DNA of 38,489 bases from Telmatospirillum sp. Lineage in GTDB: Bacteria > Pseudomonadota > Alphaproteobacteria > Rhodospirillales > Magnetospirillaceae. Made by a program: the position numbers and the translations under genes. Where the stretch lies: positions 1 through 38,489 of the forward strand of contig JARLJB010000008.1 in NCBI GenBank assembly GCA_031291415.1, written 5' to 3'. How positions within the stretch are numbered: position 1 is the first letter of the stretch; the number at the start of each line of letters is the position of its first letter. Below the pieces are notes generated by a model that saw only the letters and a list, made by a program, of their open reading frames with translations, did not search any database and was not told where the DNA came from. Positions 25,854 to 34,526 of this stretch are shown here, one piece after another.

Positions 25854-26561
25854 ATGATCGATTATATCAACCAGGCGCTTTTCGGGATTTATCCCTACAT
25901 CGCGCTCAGCATCTTCACGATCGGCTCGGTCGTCCGCTTCGATCGCGAGCAATACACTTGGCGCTCGGGGTCGAGCCAGCTTTTGCGCCGCAAGCTGCTG
26001 TTCACCGGCAGCAACTGCTTTCACATCGGTGTGCTGGCCATCTTCGGCGGGCATCTGGTCGGCTTACTGACGCCGCACGAGGTCTATACGGCGATGGGCC
26101 TCAGCGTCGAGGCGAAACAGTTGATGGCGATGATCATCGGCGGTGCCTTCGGCACATTATGCTTCGTCGGCATGACGTTGCTGATTTACCGCCGGCTGGT
26201 CGATCCGCGCATCCGCGCCACCAGCAGCGTCATGGACATCGCCATTCTTCTCATTTTGTATGCGCAGCTCACCCTGGGCTTGTCGTCGATTTTCGTCTCC
26301 GCCCGGCACCTTGACGGGTCGGAAATGCTGTTGCTCGCCGAATGGGCTCAACGCATCGTCACCTTGCGCGGCGGCGCGGCCGATCTGCTCGCTGCCGTCC
26401 ATCCGATCTTCAAGCTGCATATCGTCCTCGGGATGACGATCTTCCTGCTGTTCCCGTTCTCCCGCCTGGTTCATATCTGGTCGGCGCCGATCGGCTACGT
26501 CGGCCGGTCGTACCAAATCGTCCGCCGGCGTGGCGGCCTGTCGGCGACGCGGGGGCGATGA
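25854..26561 (+). CDS. narI: Respiratory nitrate reductase gamma subunit NarI (cytochrome b)
   Basis: A 235-residue membrane protein with five hydrophobic segments. It takes electrons from quinol on the periplasmic side and passes them to NarH through two b haems. The haem ligands are His57 and His67 in the second helix region and His189 and His207 near the C-terminus, matching the E. coli spacing. It starts 4 bases after narJ and its stop overlaps the ppiC-like start. Confidence 0.97.
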   Translation: MIDYINQALFGIYPYIALSIFTIGSVVRFDREQYTWRSGSSQLLRRKLLFTGSNCFHIGVLAIFGGHLVGLLTPHEVYTAMGLSVEAKQLMAMIIGGAFGTLCFVGMTLLIYRRLVDPRIRATSSVMDIAILLILYAQLTLGLSSIFVSARHLDGSEMLLLAEWAQRIVTLRGGAADLLAAVHPIFKLHIVLGMTIFLLFPFSRLVHIWSAPIGYVGRSYQIVRRRGGLSATRGR

Positions 26562-27346
26562 TGGACACGATCGTCGTCAACGGCACGGAAATCCCGCCGC
26601 AGGCCATCGCCGCCGAGATGCAATACCATCCGGCGCCAACCCGGGAACAGGCCTGGACCGAGGCCGCCGTCGCCCTGGTCATCCGGCAGTTGCTGCTGCA
26701 GGAGGCGGCCCGCCACGGCATCGTCTTGGACGCCGACACGGACGAGGAGGCCGACAGGGAAGAAGCCGTCATCCAGGAACTGCTCGCCAGGGAGGTTGCG
26801 ACGCCGGACGCCGACGAAGCGACGTGCCGCCGCTATTGGTCGGCCAATCCGGCGAAGTTCACCACCCCCGACGTCTACGAGGCCGCCCATATCCTGTTTC
26901 CGGCATCGCCCGACGATCCGCCGTCTTATGAGGCGGCCAAACGAGCCGCCACCGAGACGCTGGCCTTGCTGCAACAGGATCCCGGGCGGTTCGCGGCCCT
27001 GGCCCGGGAACGCTCGGCCTGCCCGTCCGCCGCCGCCGAAGGTCGTCTGGGCCAACTGAGCCGCGGCGATCTGGTTCCGGAGATCGAGACCTTTGTCGTC
27101 GCCTTGCAGGAAGGGCAGATCTGTCCGGTCCCGATCGCCACGCGCTACGGCTATCACGTCTTGCGCGTCGACCGCTTCGTGGCCGGATCGGTCTTGCCGT
27201 TCGAGGCGGCCGCCCCGCGCGTCGAACGGCTTCTGGCAAGCCAGTCCTGGCAACGCGGCGTCAGCCAGTATCTGCGCGTTCTGGCCGGGCGCGCCCGGAT
27301 CGAGGGCCTGGTCATCGACGCGGCCCTGACACCGTTGGTGCAGTGA
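26558..27346 (+). CDS. PpiC-type peptidyl-prolyl isomerase of the nar operon
   Basis: A 262-residue parvulin-type rotamase. An N-terminal helical part (about 1-110) precedes a PpiC domain (about 110-215; [37 protein letters not shown]). No signal peptide is visible, so it should be cytosolic, unlike most parvulins of this size. A gene of this kind lies between narI and moaA1 in the Pseudomonas nar operon, and NifM, a relative, helps mature nitrogenase iron protein. A role in NarGH folding is therefore a reasonable inference. Both ends overlap their neighbours, so expression is coupled to nar. Confidence 0.9.
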   Translation: MMDTIVVNGTEIPPQAIAAEMQYHPAPTREQAWTEAAVALVIRQLLLQEAARHGIVLDADTDEEADREEAVIQELLAREVATPDADEATCRRYWSANPAKFTTPDVYEAAHILFPASPDDPPSYEAAKRAATETLALLQQDPGRFAALARERSACPSAAAEGRLGQLSRGDLVPEIETFVVALQEGQICPVPIATRYGYHVLRVDRFVAGSVLPFEAAAPRVERLLASQSWQRGVSQYLRVLAGRARIEGLVIDAALTPLVQ

Positions 27347-28338
27347 TGCCGATGATCGACCGCCAGGGCCGCAAGATTACCTATCTTCGCGTGTCTGTGA
27401 CCGACCGTTGCGATCTGCGCTGCGTTTACTGCATGGCCGAGGACACGCGATTCCTGCCCAAGGCGGAGGTTCTGACGATCGAGGAGTTGGACCGGCTGTG
27501 CCGGGTCTTCGTCCGCAAAGGCATCCGCAAGATCCGTTTGACCGGCGGCGAACCTTTGGTCCGGCGCAACGTCATGGCTTTGATCGCCGGCATGGGAGAC
27601 CTCGTGGCGGACGGCTCTCTCGACGAACTGACCTTGACCACCAACGGCACGCATTTGGCCCGACATGCCGAGGCCTTGGCCGCCGCCGGCATGAGACGCA
27701 TCAATGTCTCGCTCGACACGCTCGACCCCGTGCGGTTCCAGGGCCTCACCCGCTGGGGCCGCCTGGATCAGGTGATGAATGGCATCATGGCCGCCAAAGC
27801 GGCCGGGCTGGCCGTGAAAATCAATGCCGTGGCGCTGAAAGGCGTCAACGAGGACGAATTCGACCGTTTGGTGGATTGGTGCGGACGGCAGGTGTTCGAC
27901 TTGTGCCTGATCGAGACCATGCCGCTGGGAGAAATCCACGCCGACCGGATCGATCAATATCTGCCTCTGTCCGAGGTGCGCGCCCGCCTCGAGCGGAATT
28001 GGACGCTCAAGGCGACCGACTACCGCACGGGCGGACCGGCCCGCTATGTGGAGGTGGCCGAAACCGGAAGGCGTCTCGGTTTCATCACGCCGATGTCGCA
28101 CAATTTCTGCGAAAGCTGCAACCGTGTGCGGATCACCTGCTCCGGCACGCTCTTCCCATGCCTGGGCCAGGAGGAGGCCATCGATCTTAAGCAGCCTCTC
28201 AGAAGCAGCGAATCGGATCTGCCGCTGGAGCTGGCGATCGATCGCGCGGTCGATAGAAAGCCCGAAGGTCATGACTTTGTGATTGAGCGCGACGGCGTTC
28301 CGACTGTGCACCGCCCCATGAGTGTGACGGGCGGATGA
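27346..28338 (+). CDS. moaA: GTP 3',8-cyclase MoaA
   Basis: A 330-residue radical SAM enzyme that carries out the first step of molybdenum cofactor synthesis from GTP. The SAM cluster motif is Cys22-x3-Cys26-x2-Cys29 (CDLRCVYC), followed by RLTGGEPL. The second cluster lies in the C-terminus ([13 protein letters not shown] and the following FPCLG). The chain ends in the functional Gly-Gly tail (VTGG). Its ATG shares one base with the preceding stop codon. Placement at the end of the nar operon suggests a copy that raises cofactor supply when nitrate reductase is made. Confidence 0.96.
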   Translation: MPMIDRQGRKITYLRVSVTDRCDLRCVYCMAEDTRFLPKAEVLTIEELDRLCRVFVRKGIRKIRLTGGEPLVRRNVMALIAGMGDLVADGSLDELTLTTNGTHLARHAEALAAAGMRRINVSLDTLDPVRFQGLTRWGRLDQVMNGIMAAKAAGLAVKINAVALKGVNEDEFDRLVDWCGRQVFDLCLIETMPLGEIHADRIDQYLPLSEVRARLERNWTLKATDYRTGGPARYVEVAETGRRLGFITPMSHNFCESCNRVRITCSGTLFPCLGQEEAIDLKQPLRSSESDLPLELAIDRAVDRKPEGHDFVIERDGVPTVHRPMSVTGG

Positions 28339-28650
28339 GACTGGCAAGCTGCCGTCGACCTCGCCATAATACCATATTAAAATTATTTGTTATTTCCAGA
28401 TTCATCGCCGATGAGATCCACCTGGACGATACACATGGAAACCATTGATTGCTAATATTAGTTGAACAATACCATAATATTATGCTGAAATCAGGAAATC
28501 GGTGATCAACCTGACTCTCTTTGGTCGGCGCCTGAAAATAGTTGATAAATTTTCTGTGATATTTGCGGTGAGCTTGACGAAAGGCAAGGCCGCCGGCTGA
28601 TCCGTCGCCCTAACCTGCAACTGCTTTTCTGCACGGGAGGACCCCAACCG
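28339..28650. other. AT-rich intergenic region between moaA and norC
   Basis: No gene is seen in these 312 bases. They are clearly more AT-rich than their surroundings. A 12-bp palindrome CATAATATTATG lies at 28473-28484, a TTGATAAAT half site at 28542, and a near-consensus FNR-type box at 28574-28587. The norCB promoter is expected here. Confidence 0.55.
28574..28587 (+). promoter_or_regulatory. Near-consensus FNR/DNR-type box upstream of norC
   Basis: TTGACGAAAGGCAA differs from TTGAC-N4-GTCAA at one position. Its centre is 70 bases before the norC start. A transcript starting 41.5 bases downstream (about 28622) would have TAACCT (28611-28616) as a plausible -10 element. Confidence 0.5.
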
Positions 28651-29094
28651 ATGGCCGAACATCTTACGAAATCGGCAGCGAGAAACATCTTCTACGGCGG
28701 CTCTCTGTTCTTCTTCGTCATCTTCGTCGGATTGGTCGCGCAGAGTTTCCACTACGCCACCACCGTCTCGGAGACGGATCCGATCACTCCGGCTGTCGCG
28801 CATGGCAAGCGGATCTGGGAACGGCACGCCTGTTTCGACTGTCACACGCTGTTTGGCGAAGGAGCCCGCTTCGCCCCCGAGCTCGGCCATGTCTGGCAAC
28901 GCTATGGCGGCGTCGACGACCCGGATGGAACGCGCGAGCGCCTGAAGGACTGGATCAAGTCGCAGCCGAGCAGGGTCGAAGGCCGCCACCAGATGCCGCA
29001 TTTCGATCTGAGCGAAACCGAACTCGATGATCTGGTCGAATTCCTGCGTCACGCCAGCACCATCAATACCCAGAACTGGCCGCCGAAAGGCTGA
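28651..29094 (+). CDS. norC: Nitric oxide reductase subunit C (NorC)
   Basis: A 147-residue membrane-anchored c-type cytochrome. A single N-terminal transmembrane helix (about 13-33) precedes one haem site, Cys61-x2-Cys64-His65 (CFDCH). Met115 (HQMPHF) is the likely axial ligand. It receives electrons from periplasmic cytochrome c and passes them to NorB. The ATG has GGGAGG 9-10 bases upstream. norB follows after 21 bases. Confidence 0.97.
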   Translation: MAEHLTKSAARNIFYGGSLFFFVIFVGLVAQSFHYATTVSETDPITPAVAHGKRIWERHACFDCHTLFGEGARFAPELGHVWQRYGGVDDPDGTRERLKDWIKSQPSRVEGRHQMPHFDLSETELDDLVEFLRHASTINTQNWPPKG

Positions 29095-29115
29095 GCCGAC
29101 AAGGGAAGATATGAC

Positions 29116-30459
29116 ATGAAATACGAATCGCAGAACGTCGCCCGGCTTTATTTCACCGGCGCCATGGTGCTGTTCGCCTTGCAGATCGTGTTCGGTCTGT
29201 TGGGGGCGACGCTTTATGTCGTCCCCACCGCTTTGCCGGATTTCCTGCCGTTTTCCGTGGTTCGGATGATCCATACCAATGCGCTGATCATCTGGCTGCT
29301 GATGGGATTTTTCGGCGCGACCTATTATCTGCTGCCTGAGGAAACCGAAACCGAGCTGCACAGTCCGTTCCTCGCCAAATTGCAGTTCTGGCTGTTTTTC
29401 GGCGCCGCCGTCGCCGCCGTTGTCGGTTATCTGTTCGGCTATTACGACGGTCGCTCCTATCTCGAGCAGCCGATGTATATCAAGGTGGGCATCGTCGTCG
29501 TCGCCCTGATCTTCCTCTACAACTGCTCGATGACCGTGCTGAAGGGCCGCAAGACGGTGATCAGCAACATCCTGCTGCTTGGCCTGTGGGGTATCGCGGT
29601 CTTCTTCCTGTTCGCCTTTTACAACCCGGCCAACATCGTGCTCGACAAGATGTTCTGGTGGTGGGTGGTGCATCTGTGGGTCGAAGGAGTCTGGGAACTG
29701 GTCATGGCGGCGATCCTCGCCTTCCTGATGATCAAACTGACAGGCGTCGATCGCGAGGTGATCGAGAAATGGCTTTATGTGATCGTCGGCCTGGCGCTGT
29801 TCTCCGGTATCCTGGGCACCGGCCATCACTATTATTGGATCGGTCTGCCGGCCTACTGGCAATGGATCGGCAGCGTCTTCTCGGCATTGGAGATCCTGCC
29901 TTTCTTCGCCATGGTGATCTTCACTTTCACCATGGTCTACAAAGGCGGCCGCGACCATCCCAACAAGGCCGCTTTGCTATGGTCCCTGGGCTGTTCGGTA
30001 ATGGCCTTCTTCGGAGCCGGAGTCTGGGGCTTCATGCACACGCTGGCGCCGATCAACGAATACTCGCATGGCACCCAGGTCACCGCGGCGCATGCGCATC
30101 TGGCTTTCTTCGGAGCCTATGCGATGGTCAATCTGGCGATGATCACCTATGCCATGCCGCAATTGCTCAAACGCCCGCCCTACAACCAGATCCTCAACAT
30201 GTGGAGTTTCTGGTTGATGACCTCGGGTGTCGCCTTCATGACCTTCGCGCTGACCTTCGCCGGCGTGGTGCAGACTCATCTCGAACGGGTGCTCGGCATG
30301 TCCTACATGGAAGTGCAGGACCAGTTGGGCCTGTTCTATTGGATGCGCCTTGGTGCCGGTGGGGTGGTGGCCTTGAGCGTTCTCATGTTCCTCGGCTCCA
30401 TTCTTCTGCCCGGACGTGAGCCAAAGGCCGGCCGGATCGGCCTGCAGGCAGCGGAATAG
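29116..30459 (+). CDS. norB: Nitric oxide reductase subunit B (NorB)
   Basis: A 447-residue haem-copper-oxidase-like membrane protein with about 12 helices that reduces two NO to N2O. Visible ligands are His53 and His328 for low-spin haem b, His326 for haem b3, and His186, His237 and His238 for the non-haem iron. Glu190 and Glu194 (HLWVEGVWEL) are the conserved active-site acids of cNOR. The long quinol-binding N-terminal extension of qNOR is missing, which agrees with the separate norC. Confidence 0.98.
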   Translation: MKYESQNVARLYFTGAMVLFALQIVFGLLGATLYVVPTALPDFLPFSVVRMIHTNALIIWLLMGFFGATYYLLPEETETELHSPFLAKLQFWLFFGAAVAAVVGYLFGYYDGRSYLEQPMYIKVGIVVVALIFLYNCSMTVLKGRKTVISNILLLGLWGIAVFFLFAFYNPANIVLDKMFWWWVVHLWVEGVWELVMAAILAFLMIKLTGVDREVIEKWLYVIVGLALFSGILGTGHHYYWIGLPAYWQWIGSVFSALEILPFFAMVIFTFTMVYKGGRDHPNKAALLWSLGCSVMAFFGAGVWGFMHTLAPINEYSHGTQVTAAHAHLAFFGAYAMVNLAMITYAMPQLLKRPPYNQILNMWSFWLMTSGVAFMTFALTFAGVVQTHLERVLGMSYMEVQDQLGLFYWMRLGAGGVVALSVLMFLGSILLPGREPKAGRIGLQAAE

Positions 30460-30492
30460 TATCAAGTTTCGGTGATCGCAACCGATCACCGA
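30460..30492 (+). repeat. Diverged ACCAAGTCTCGATGAG element behind norB / possible terminator
   Basis: TATCAAGTTTCGGTGA (30460-30475) differs at three positions from the repeat seen at 11121. A 10-bp perfect stem forms from TCGGTGATCG (30469-30478) and CGATCACCGA (30483-30492). It begins directly at the norB stop, so it may end or weaken the norCB transcript. Confidence 0.6.
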
Positions 30493-30568
30493 CCCTCAAT
30501 CGCCGGGCAGGACGCCTCCGCGTCCCTTGGCTACGCTCGCATAAGCTCGCGGGCGCGCAATGCGCCAC

Positions 30569-30603
30569 CCAAGTCTCGATGAGTCCTTCTCATCGAGACT
30601 TGG
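30569..30603. repeat. ACCAAGTCTCGATGAG element, full hairpin copy between norB and norQ
   Basis: CCAAGTCTCGATGAG (30569-30583) pairs perfectly with 30589-30603 across a 5-base loop. It is nearly identical to the palindrome at 7452-7489, 23 kb away. A further 8-bp hairpin (30622-30629 with 30637-30644) lies in the norQ leader. Confidence 0.85.
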
Positions 30604-30668
30604 AATAACCCACCAGGAGCCCGTCTCCTCGCCGGAAGGAGACGTGCCGGGCCCAAGGATCAGGCTTC

Positions 30669-31478
30669 ATGACCAGACCTTTCGCGGTAACCGATTTGGC
30701 GCCAGCCGTTCCGTTCTATTTGCCCATTGGCAACGAATGCACGTTGTTCGAACACGCCTATCGGCGGCACCTGCCTTTGTTGCTGAAAGGGCCGACCGGT
30801 TGCGGCAAAACCCGCTTCGTCAGCCATATGGCGGCGCGACTGGGGCGCCCCCTGTTCACAGTCGCCTGTCATGACGACCTTACCGCCGCCGATCTGACCG
30901 GCCGCTTTCTGCTGCAGGGCGGCGACACCGTGTGGTCGGACGGCCCGCTGACGCGCGCCGTGCGCGAAGGCGGCATCTGTTATCTGGACGAGGTTGTCGA
31001 AGCCCGCAAGGATGTCACCGTGGTCCTTCATCCGCTCACCGACGACCGCCGCATCCTGCCGCTGGAACGAACCGGCGAGACATTGCGGGCGCCCGACGAC
31101 TTCATGTTGGTCGTCTCGTACAATCCCGGCTATCAGTCGCTGCTCAAGGCGCTGAAACCCTCGACCCGCCAACGCTTCGTCGCCGTCGAATTCGATTTTC
31201 CCCCGGCCGACACCGAGGTCCGGGTGGTGGCCGGCGAAAGCGGCCTGGCTCCCGAGCGTTGCCGGACCCTGGTGGCGCTGGCGGGACGCCTGCGCGAATT
31301 GAAAGGACATGATCTGGAGGAAGGGGTTTCGACCCGTCTGCTGGTCTATTGCGCCAGTCTGATGGCCGATGGTGTCGGGTTGGAGGAGGCGGTGATGTGT
31401 TGCCTGATCGAACCGCTGACGGACGACCCCGATGTGAAGAAGGGACTCGTCGCCCTGGCCCGGATCGTCCTCGGATAA
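30669..31478 (+). CDS. norQ: NO reductase activation ATPase NorQ
   Basis: A 269-residue MoxR-type AAA+ ATPase (NorQ/CbbQ group). Walker A is GPTGCGKT (41-48) and Walker B is in ICYLDEV (about 103-109); a sensor region [11 protein letters not shown] follows. NorQ with the VWA protein NorD is needed for insertion of the non-haem iron in NorB. ATG 30669 has AAGGA 9 bases upstream. It is 209 bases from norB, unusually far and filled with repeats, but only 7 bases from norD. Confidence 0.94.
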   Translation: MTRPFAVTDLAPAVPFYLPIGNECTLFEHAYRRHLPLLLKGPTGCGKTRFVSHMAARLGRPLFTVACHDDLTAADLTGRFLLQGGDTVWSDGPLTRAVREGGICYLDEVVEARKDVTVVLHPLTDDRRILPLERTGETLRAPDDFMLVVSYNPGYQSLLKALKPSTRQRFVAVEFDFPPADTEVRVVAGESGLAPERCRTLVALAGRLRELKGHDLEEGVSTRLLVYCASLMADGVGLEEAVMCCLIEPLTDDPDVKKGLVALARIVLG

Positions 31479-31485
31479 CCGGGCG

Positions 31486-33402
31486 ATGACCGGTTTCCTG
31501 GAACTCGAGGAGCAGGTCGGCAAACGCTGGCATCGGCTGGTCGGTGGAGCGAAATCCTGGCAGAGCTTCCCCAACGCCGCTGTGACGCTCGATTCGCTCA
31601 AAGGTCCTTTGGCGGTGTTTTTCCGCGGCCTCGGCGGCGACGCCGGTGTCGTGCTGGCCGGCGGCCAAGCCGCCTCATCCGGCCACCGTCTGTCCTGGCG
31701 CCAACGTCTGGGCAGCGATGCCGAACGCCTGGAGCAGCCGCGTCGCGATGGACAGACCCTCGCTTTCCCGCCGGTTCTCGACCTGTTGCCATCGGCCGAA
31801 CTCAATCGTTCTCTCTATTTCTGGCTGGCGACCTTCTTCGCCCATCTGCCGTTGCGGGCGCCGGAAATGCCCGTCGATCCTTTGCAGGCCGATCTCCAGT
31901 TTCTCCGCCGGGCCCATCGGACCAGCCTGCGAACTCTTGCCGCCTGCCCTGGGATCAAATCCACCTTCGATGCCTTGCGGGCGGAACTGGCGGCGCTTCG
32001 TCCCTGCCGCGATCTTCCGCCGTTCGAAACCGAAGTGGAAAAGACGGTGTGCCATATGCTGGACGATAACGCCGATGGCGGCCGCTTCTGGCCGGTGGTC
32101 GCGGGAACGCAAGTCTGCGGACAGGCGGCCCCGGCGCGCTACAAAACGTTTCTCCCGGTGCCGTTGTGGGGCGATGCGATCGATGTTGCGCCGTGCAGAT
32201 CGCCGCCTGATCCGGACGACTCCGCCGGTTCCGGGTCGGCAGACGCGCGGGATGGCAGAACCCGCAAGGCTCAAAGACGTTCCACCGACCAGCCCGAACG
32301 CAAGGACAGTCTGATCCTCAATCGATTCGAAAAGATCCTGACGCTGATCGAATCTCTCAACATCAACCGCGCGGTGGACGACGACGACGAGGATAGCGCC
32401 AGGAAGGCGCTCGACGACGCCGAGGAGATCAGCCTGTCAGCGCATCGACGGAAGCCGGCGACACGTCTCGCCTTCGACCTCGATCTGCCGCCGGAAGCAG
32501 TGGACGTCGAAGCACTGGCGGCGGCGCTCACCTATCCCGAATGGCATTATCGGAAAAAAGCCTACCTCCCCGATTATTGCCGGGTGATCTGCACGACGGC
32601 GTCGGAAGAGGGGGAGACCTGGCAACCGAGTCCCGAGACGCACCGCAGAATCCGCCAGGTACGGCGTCAGTTCGAAGCCTTGCGTCCGCGCCATGAGATT
32701 TTACGAGGTCAGTTGGACGGCCCGGAACTCGACCTTGAAGCCCTGATCCGGGCGAGATCGGATCTCAGGGCCAGCGGTGTCGGATCCGACCGCGTCTATC
32801 AGGCGTCACGCCGGCAAGCCCGGGACCTGGCGGTCCTGCTGTTGGTCGATGTCTCGCTGTCGACCGACGGATGGATCGACAATCGCCGCATCCTCGATGT
32901 CGAGAAGGAAGCCCTGGCCGTGCTGGCGAACGGCCTGGCGGCCTGCGGCGACGACCACGCGATCCTGACCTTCACCTCCCGCAGGCGCGATTGGGTGCGC
33001 CTCGAAAGCGTCAAGGACTTTGACGAGCCCTTTTCCACCCTGATAACCCGCCGCATCGCGGCGTTGAAACCGGGCTTCTACACCAGGATTGGAGCCGCCT
33101 TGCGCCATGCCGTCAAACGCCTGGACGAACGGCCCAATCGCCATCGCCTGATCATCTTGCTGACCGACGGCAAGCCGAACGACATCGACCACTATGAAGG
33201 GCGTTACGGTATCGAAGATACGAGACGCGCCGTGCAGGAAGCGCGCCGCGCCGGTGTCGCCGTATTCGGCGTCACCATCGATCGTCGGGCGCAGGACTAT
33301 TTCCCCACCCTGTTCGGTCGTGGCGGTTATGCCATCATCAATCATATCGCCCGCTTGCCGTCGGCCTTGCCGACCCTCTATCGGCATCTGGTCGGTTCCT
33401 GA
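31486..33402 (+). CDS. norD: NO reductase activation protein NorD (VWA domain)
   Basis: A 638-residue protein partnering NorQ. The C-terminal von Willebrand A domain carries the metal-binding MIDAS residues in DVSLST (about 455) and a downstream Thr and Asp (TRIGAAL, LLTDGKPND). The N-terminal two thirds is the helical NorD region with an acidic low-complexity linker (DDDDEDSARKALDDAEE). It is cytoplasmic and presumably docks NorQ to NorB. The end lies 38 bases from the convergent norF. Confidence 0.94.
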   Translation: MTGFLELEEQVGKRWHRLVGGAKSWQSFPNAAVTLDSLKGPLAVFFRGLGGDAGVVLAGGQAASSGHRLSWRQRLGSDAERLEQPRRDGQTLAFPPVLDLLPSAELNRSLYFWLATFFAHLPLRAPEMPVDPLQADLQFLRRAHRTSLRTLAACPGIKSTFDALRAELAALRPCRDLPPFETEVEKTVCHMLDDNADGGRFWPVVAGTQVCGQAAPARYKTFLPVPLWGDAIDVAPCRSPPDPDDSAGSGSADARDGRTRKAQRRSTDQPERKDSLILNRFEKILTLIESLNINRAVDDDDEDSARKALDDAEEISLSAHRRKPATRLAFDLDLPPEAVDVEALAAALTYPEWHYRKKAYLPDYCRVICTTASEEGETWQPSPETHRRIRQVRRQFEALRPRHEILRGQLDGPELDLEALIRARSDLRASGVGSDRVYQASRRQARDLAVLLLVDVSLSTDGWIDNRRILDVEKEALAVLANGLAACGDDHAILTFTSRRRDWVRLESVKDFDEPFSTLITRRIAALKPGFYTRIGAALRHAVKRLDERPNRHRLIILLTDGKPNDIDHYEGRYGIEDTRRAVQEARRAGVAVFGVTIDRRAQDYFPTLFGRGGYAIINHIARLPSALPTLYRHLVGS

Positions 33403-33440
33403 CGCAATCCCCTCTTCCGCCCGATGGACTGCGAGAACGC

Positions 33441-33740
33441 CTATTTCGCCAAGGCGCTGACGCCGGCGCATGCCAGCACGATGACGATGATGGTGGCGAG
33501 AAAGGCGGCAAGCGTCGCCTTCCAGGTCGTTGTCGATTGCCGCAGGTTGAGAAACACCCACAGAATTTGCCGAGCCTTTATTGCCGCCGCGGCAAGCAGG
33601 ATGACCACCCAGAGGAACGGCAACCGCCGGTCGTCCGTGGGGTCGCCGGCCACCAGGGAAACGGCCGTCATGCTCATCAGAATGAGCCAACAGATCCAGA
33701 GCTGCCGCCGGGAAGGAAGGGTGGACGGATAGGTCGTCAT
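33441..33740 (-). CDS. norF: NorF, small membrane protein of the NO reductase cluster
   Basis: A 99-residue protein with about three hydrophobic helices (near 13-32, 42-62 and 73-96). It matches the prokaryotic cytochrome oxidase subunit IV-like group to which NorF belongs. NorE and NorF are accessory proteins that raise NO reductase activity. It is downstream of norE by 3 bases on the minus strand and converges on norD. Confidence 0.85.
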   Translation of the reverse strand: MTTYPSTLPSRRQLWICWLILMSMTAVSLVAGDPTDDRRLPFLWVVILLAAAAIKARQILWVFLNLRQSTTTWKATLAAFLATIIVIVLACAGVSALAK

Positions 33741-33743
33741 GAA

Positions 33744-34310
33744 TCACCGGATCAGATAGACGATGGGATAAAGCAGAACCCAGATGAGGTCGACCATGTG
33801 CCAAAAGGCCGTTCCCGTTTCCACGTCGTCCTGATCGCAACGCCAGGAAACGACGGCCAGGATGATCAGGCCGAGGATGACATGGAGGGCATGGAAACCT
33901 GTCATCAGATAGAACAGAGTGAAAAAGCTGTCGGTATCGATGCTCATTCCCTGCGCCGCCTCGTCGGCGTATTCGTACCCTTTGACCAACAGGAAAGCCG
34001 TGCCCAGCCCGCTGGCGCCGGCCAGCCAGAAACGACATTTCCGCACCCCCTCTTCGGCACGGGCCCTGAGCGCCATGGCGGCGCAGGCGCCGCTGGACAG
34101 CAGGATCATTGTGTTGATGCCGCCGGTAATCCGATTGAGATGCGCCTGAGAGCCGGCGAAGGCCACCGGATGCAATGCGCGCATCACCGAGAACCCGGAG
34201 AGGAAGGCCCCGAAGACCAGCAATTCGCTGATGATCAGGATCCACATCAGGGGATTGCCCGGCAGGTTGTCGAGAGCCCCCCACCCAACGGTGTCATCCT
34301 GGCGTTCCAT
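33744..34310 (-). CDS. norE: NorE, cytochrome oxidase subunit III-like protein
   Basis: A 188-residue membrane protein with about five helices. It matches the haem-copper oxidase subunit III family (ISELLVFGAFLSGFSVMRA; LMTGFHALHVILGL; FWHMVDLIWVLLYPIVYL). In denitrifiers NorE is an accessory factor for NorCB activity and not a proton-pumping subunit. A perfect FNR-type box lies 77 bases upstream of the ATG at 34310, so norEF has its own promoter apart from norCB and norQD. Confidence 0.92.
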   Translation of the reverse strand: MERQDDTVGWGALDNLPGNPLMWILIISELLVFGAFLSGFSVMRALHPVAFAGSQAHLNRITGGINTMILLSSGACAAMALRARAEEGVRKCRFWLAGASGLGTAFLLVKGYEYADEAAQGMSIDTDSFFTLFYLMTGFHALHVILGLIILAVVSWRCDQDDVETGTAFWHMVDLIWVLLYPIVYLIR

Positions 34311-34386
34311 GCGCTTTTCCTGCCCGGTTTATCCGGTCGTTTCGAATCACTGGGGGCATCAAAGCACTCAGGCGGGCGCCATGACC

Positions 34387-34400
34387 TTGACGCAAATCAA
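34387..34400. promoter_or_regulatory. FNR/DNR-type box between norE and a divergent small gene
   Basis: TTGACGCAAATCAA matches TTGA(C/T)-N4-ATCAA perfectly. The centre (34393.5) is 83 bases from the norE start. A start site 41.5 bases away on the minus strand would leave a 42-base leader for norE. Being symmetric, it can also activate rightwards, where a Cys-rich small gene starts at 34523. Confidence 0.85.
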
Positions 34401-34406
34401 GAGAGC

Positions 34407-34526
34407 ATGCCGCTCATCAACGACTTGCCCGTCTGCCGGAAAACCGCTCACGCGAGCCGACGCATCATGGCACAATCGGACCAGACGCCGATCACGACGT
34501 CGATGTTGGTAAGGGTCGCCGGATGA
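34407..34526 (+). CDS. Possible leader or upstream small ORF
   Basis: A 39-codon frame (starting MPLINDLPVCRKTAHASRR) ends in TGA that overlaps the start of the 34523 gene as ATGA. An internal ATG at 34467 would give only MAQSDQTPITTSMLVRVAG. The overlap is of the kind used for translational coupling, but no ribosome site is clear and no family is recognised. It could be chance. Confidence 0.2.
   Translation: MPLINDLPVCRKTAHASRRIMAQSDQTPITTSMLVRVAG

Noticed and set aside
28542-28555. Second FNR-type box upstream of norC (TTGATAAAT...)
   Set aside because: Only the left half matches; the right half reads TTTCT and cannot form the dyad.
28480-29958. A 492-codon minus-strand open frame over norC/norB
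   Set aside because: Composition (His, Gln, Asp, Arg) is typical of antisense to membrane-protein codons, and no motif is present. NorC and NorB on the plus strand are unmistakable.
32806-34284. A 492-codon minus-strand open frame spanning norD and norE
   Set aside because: It overlaps the true norF and norE frames on the same strand in another phase and the norD gene on the other strand. It has no recognisable domain.
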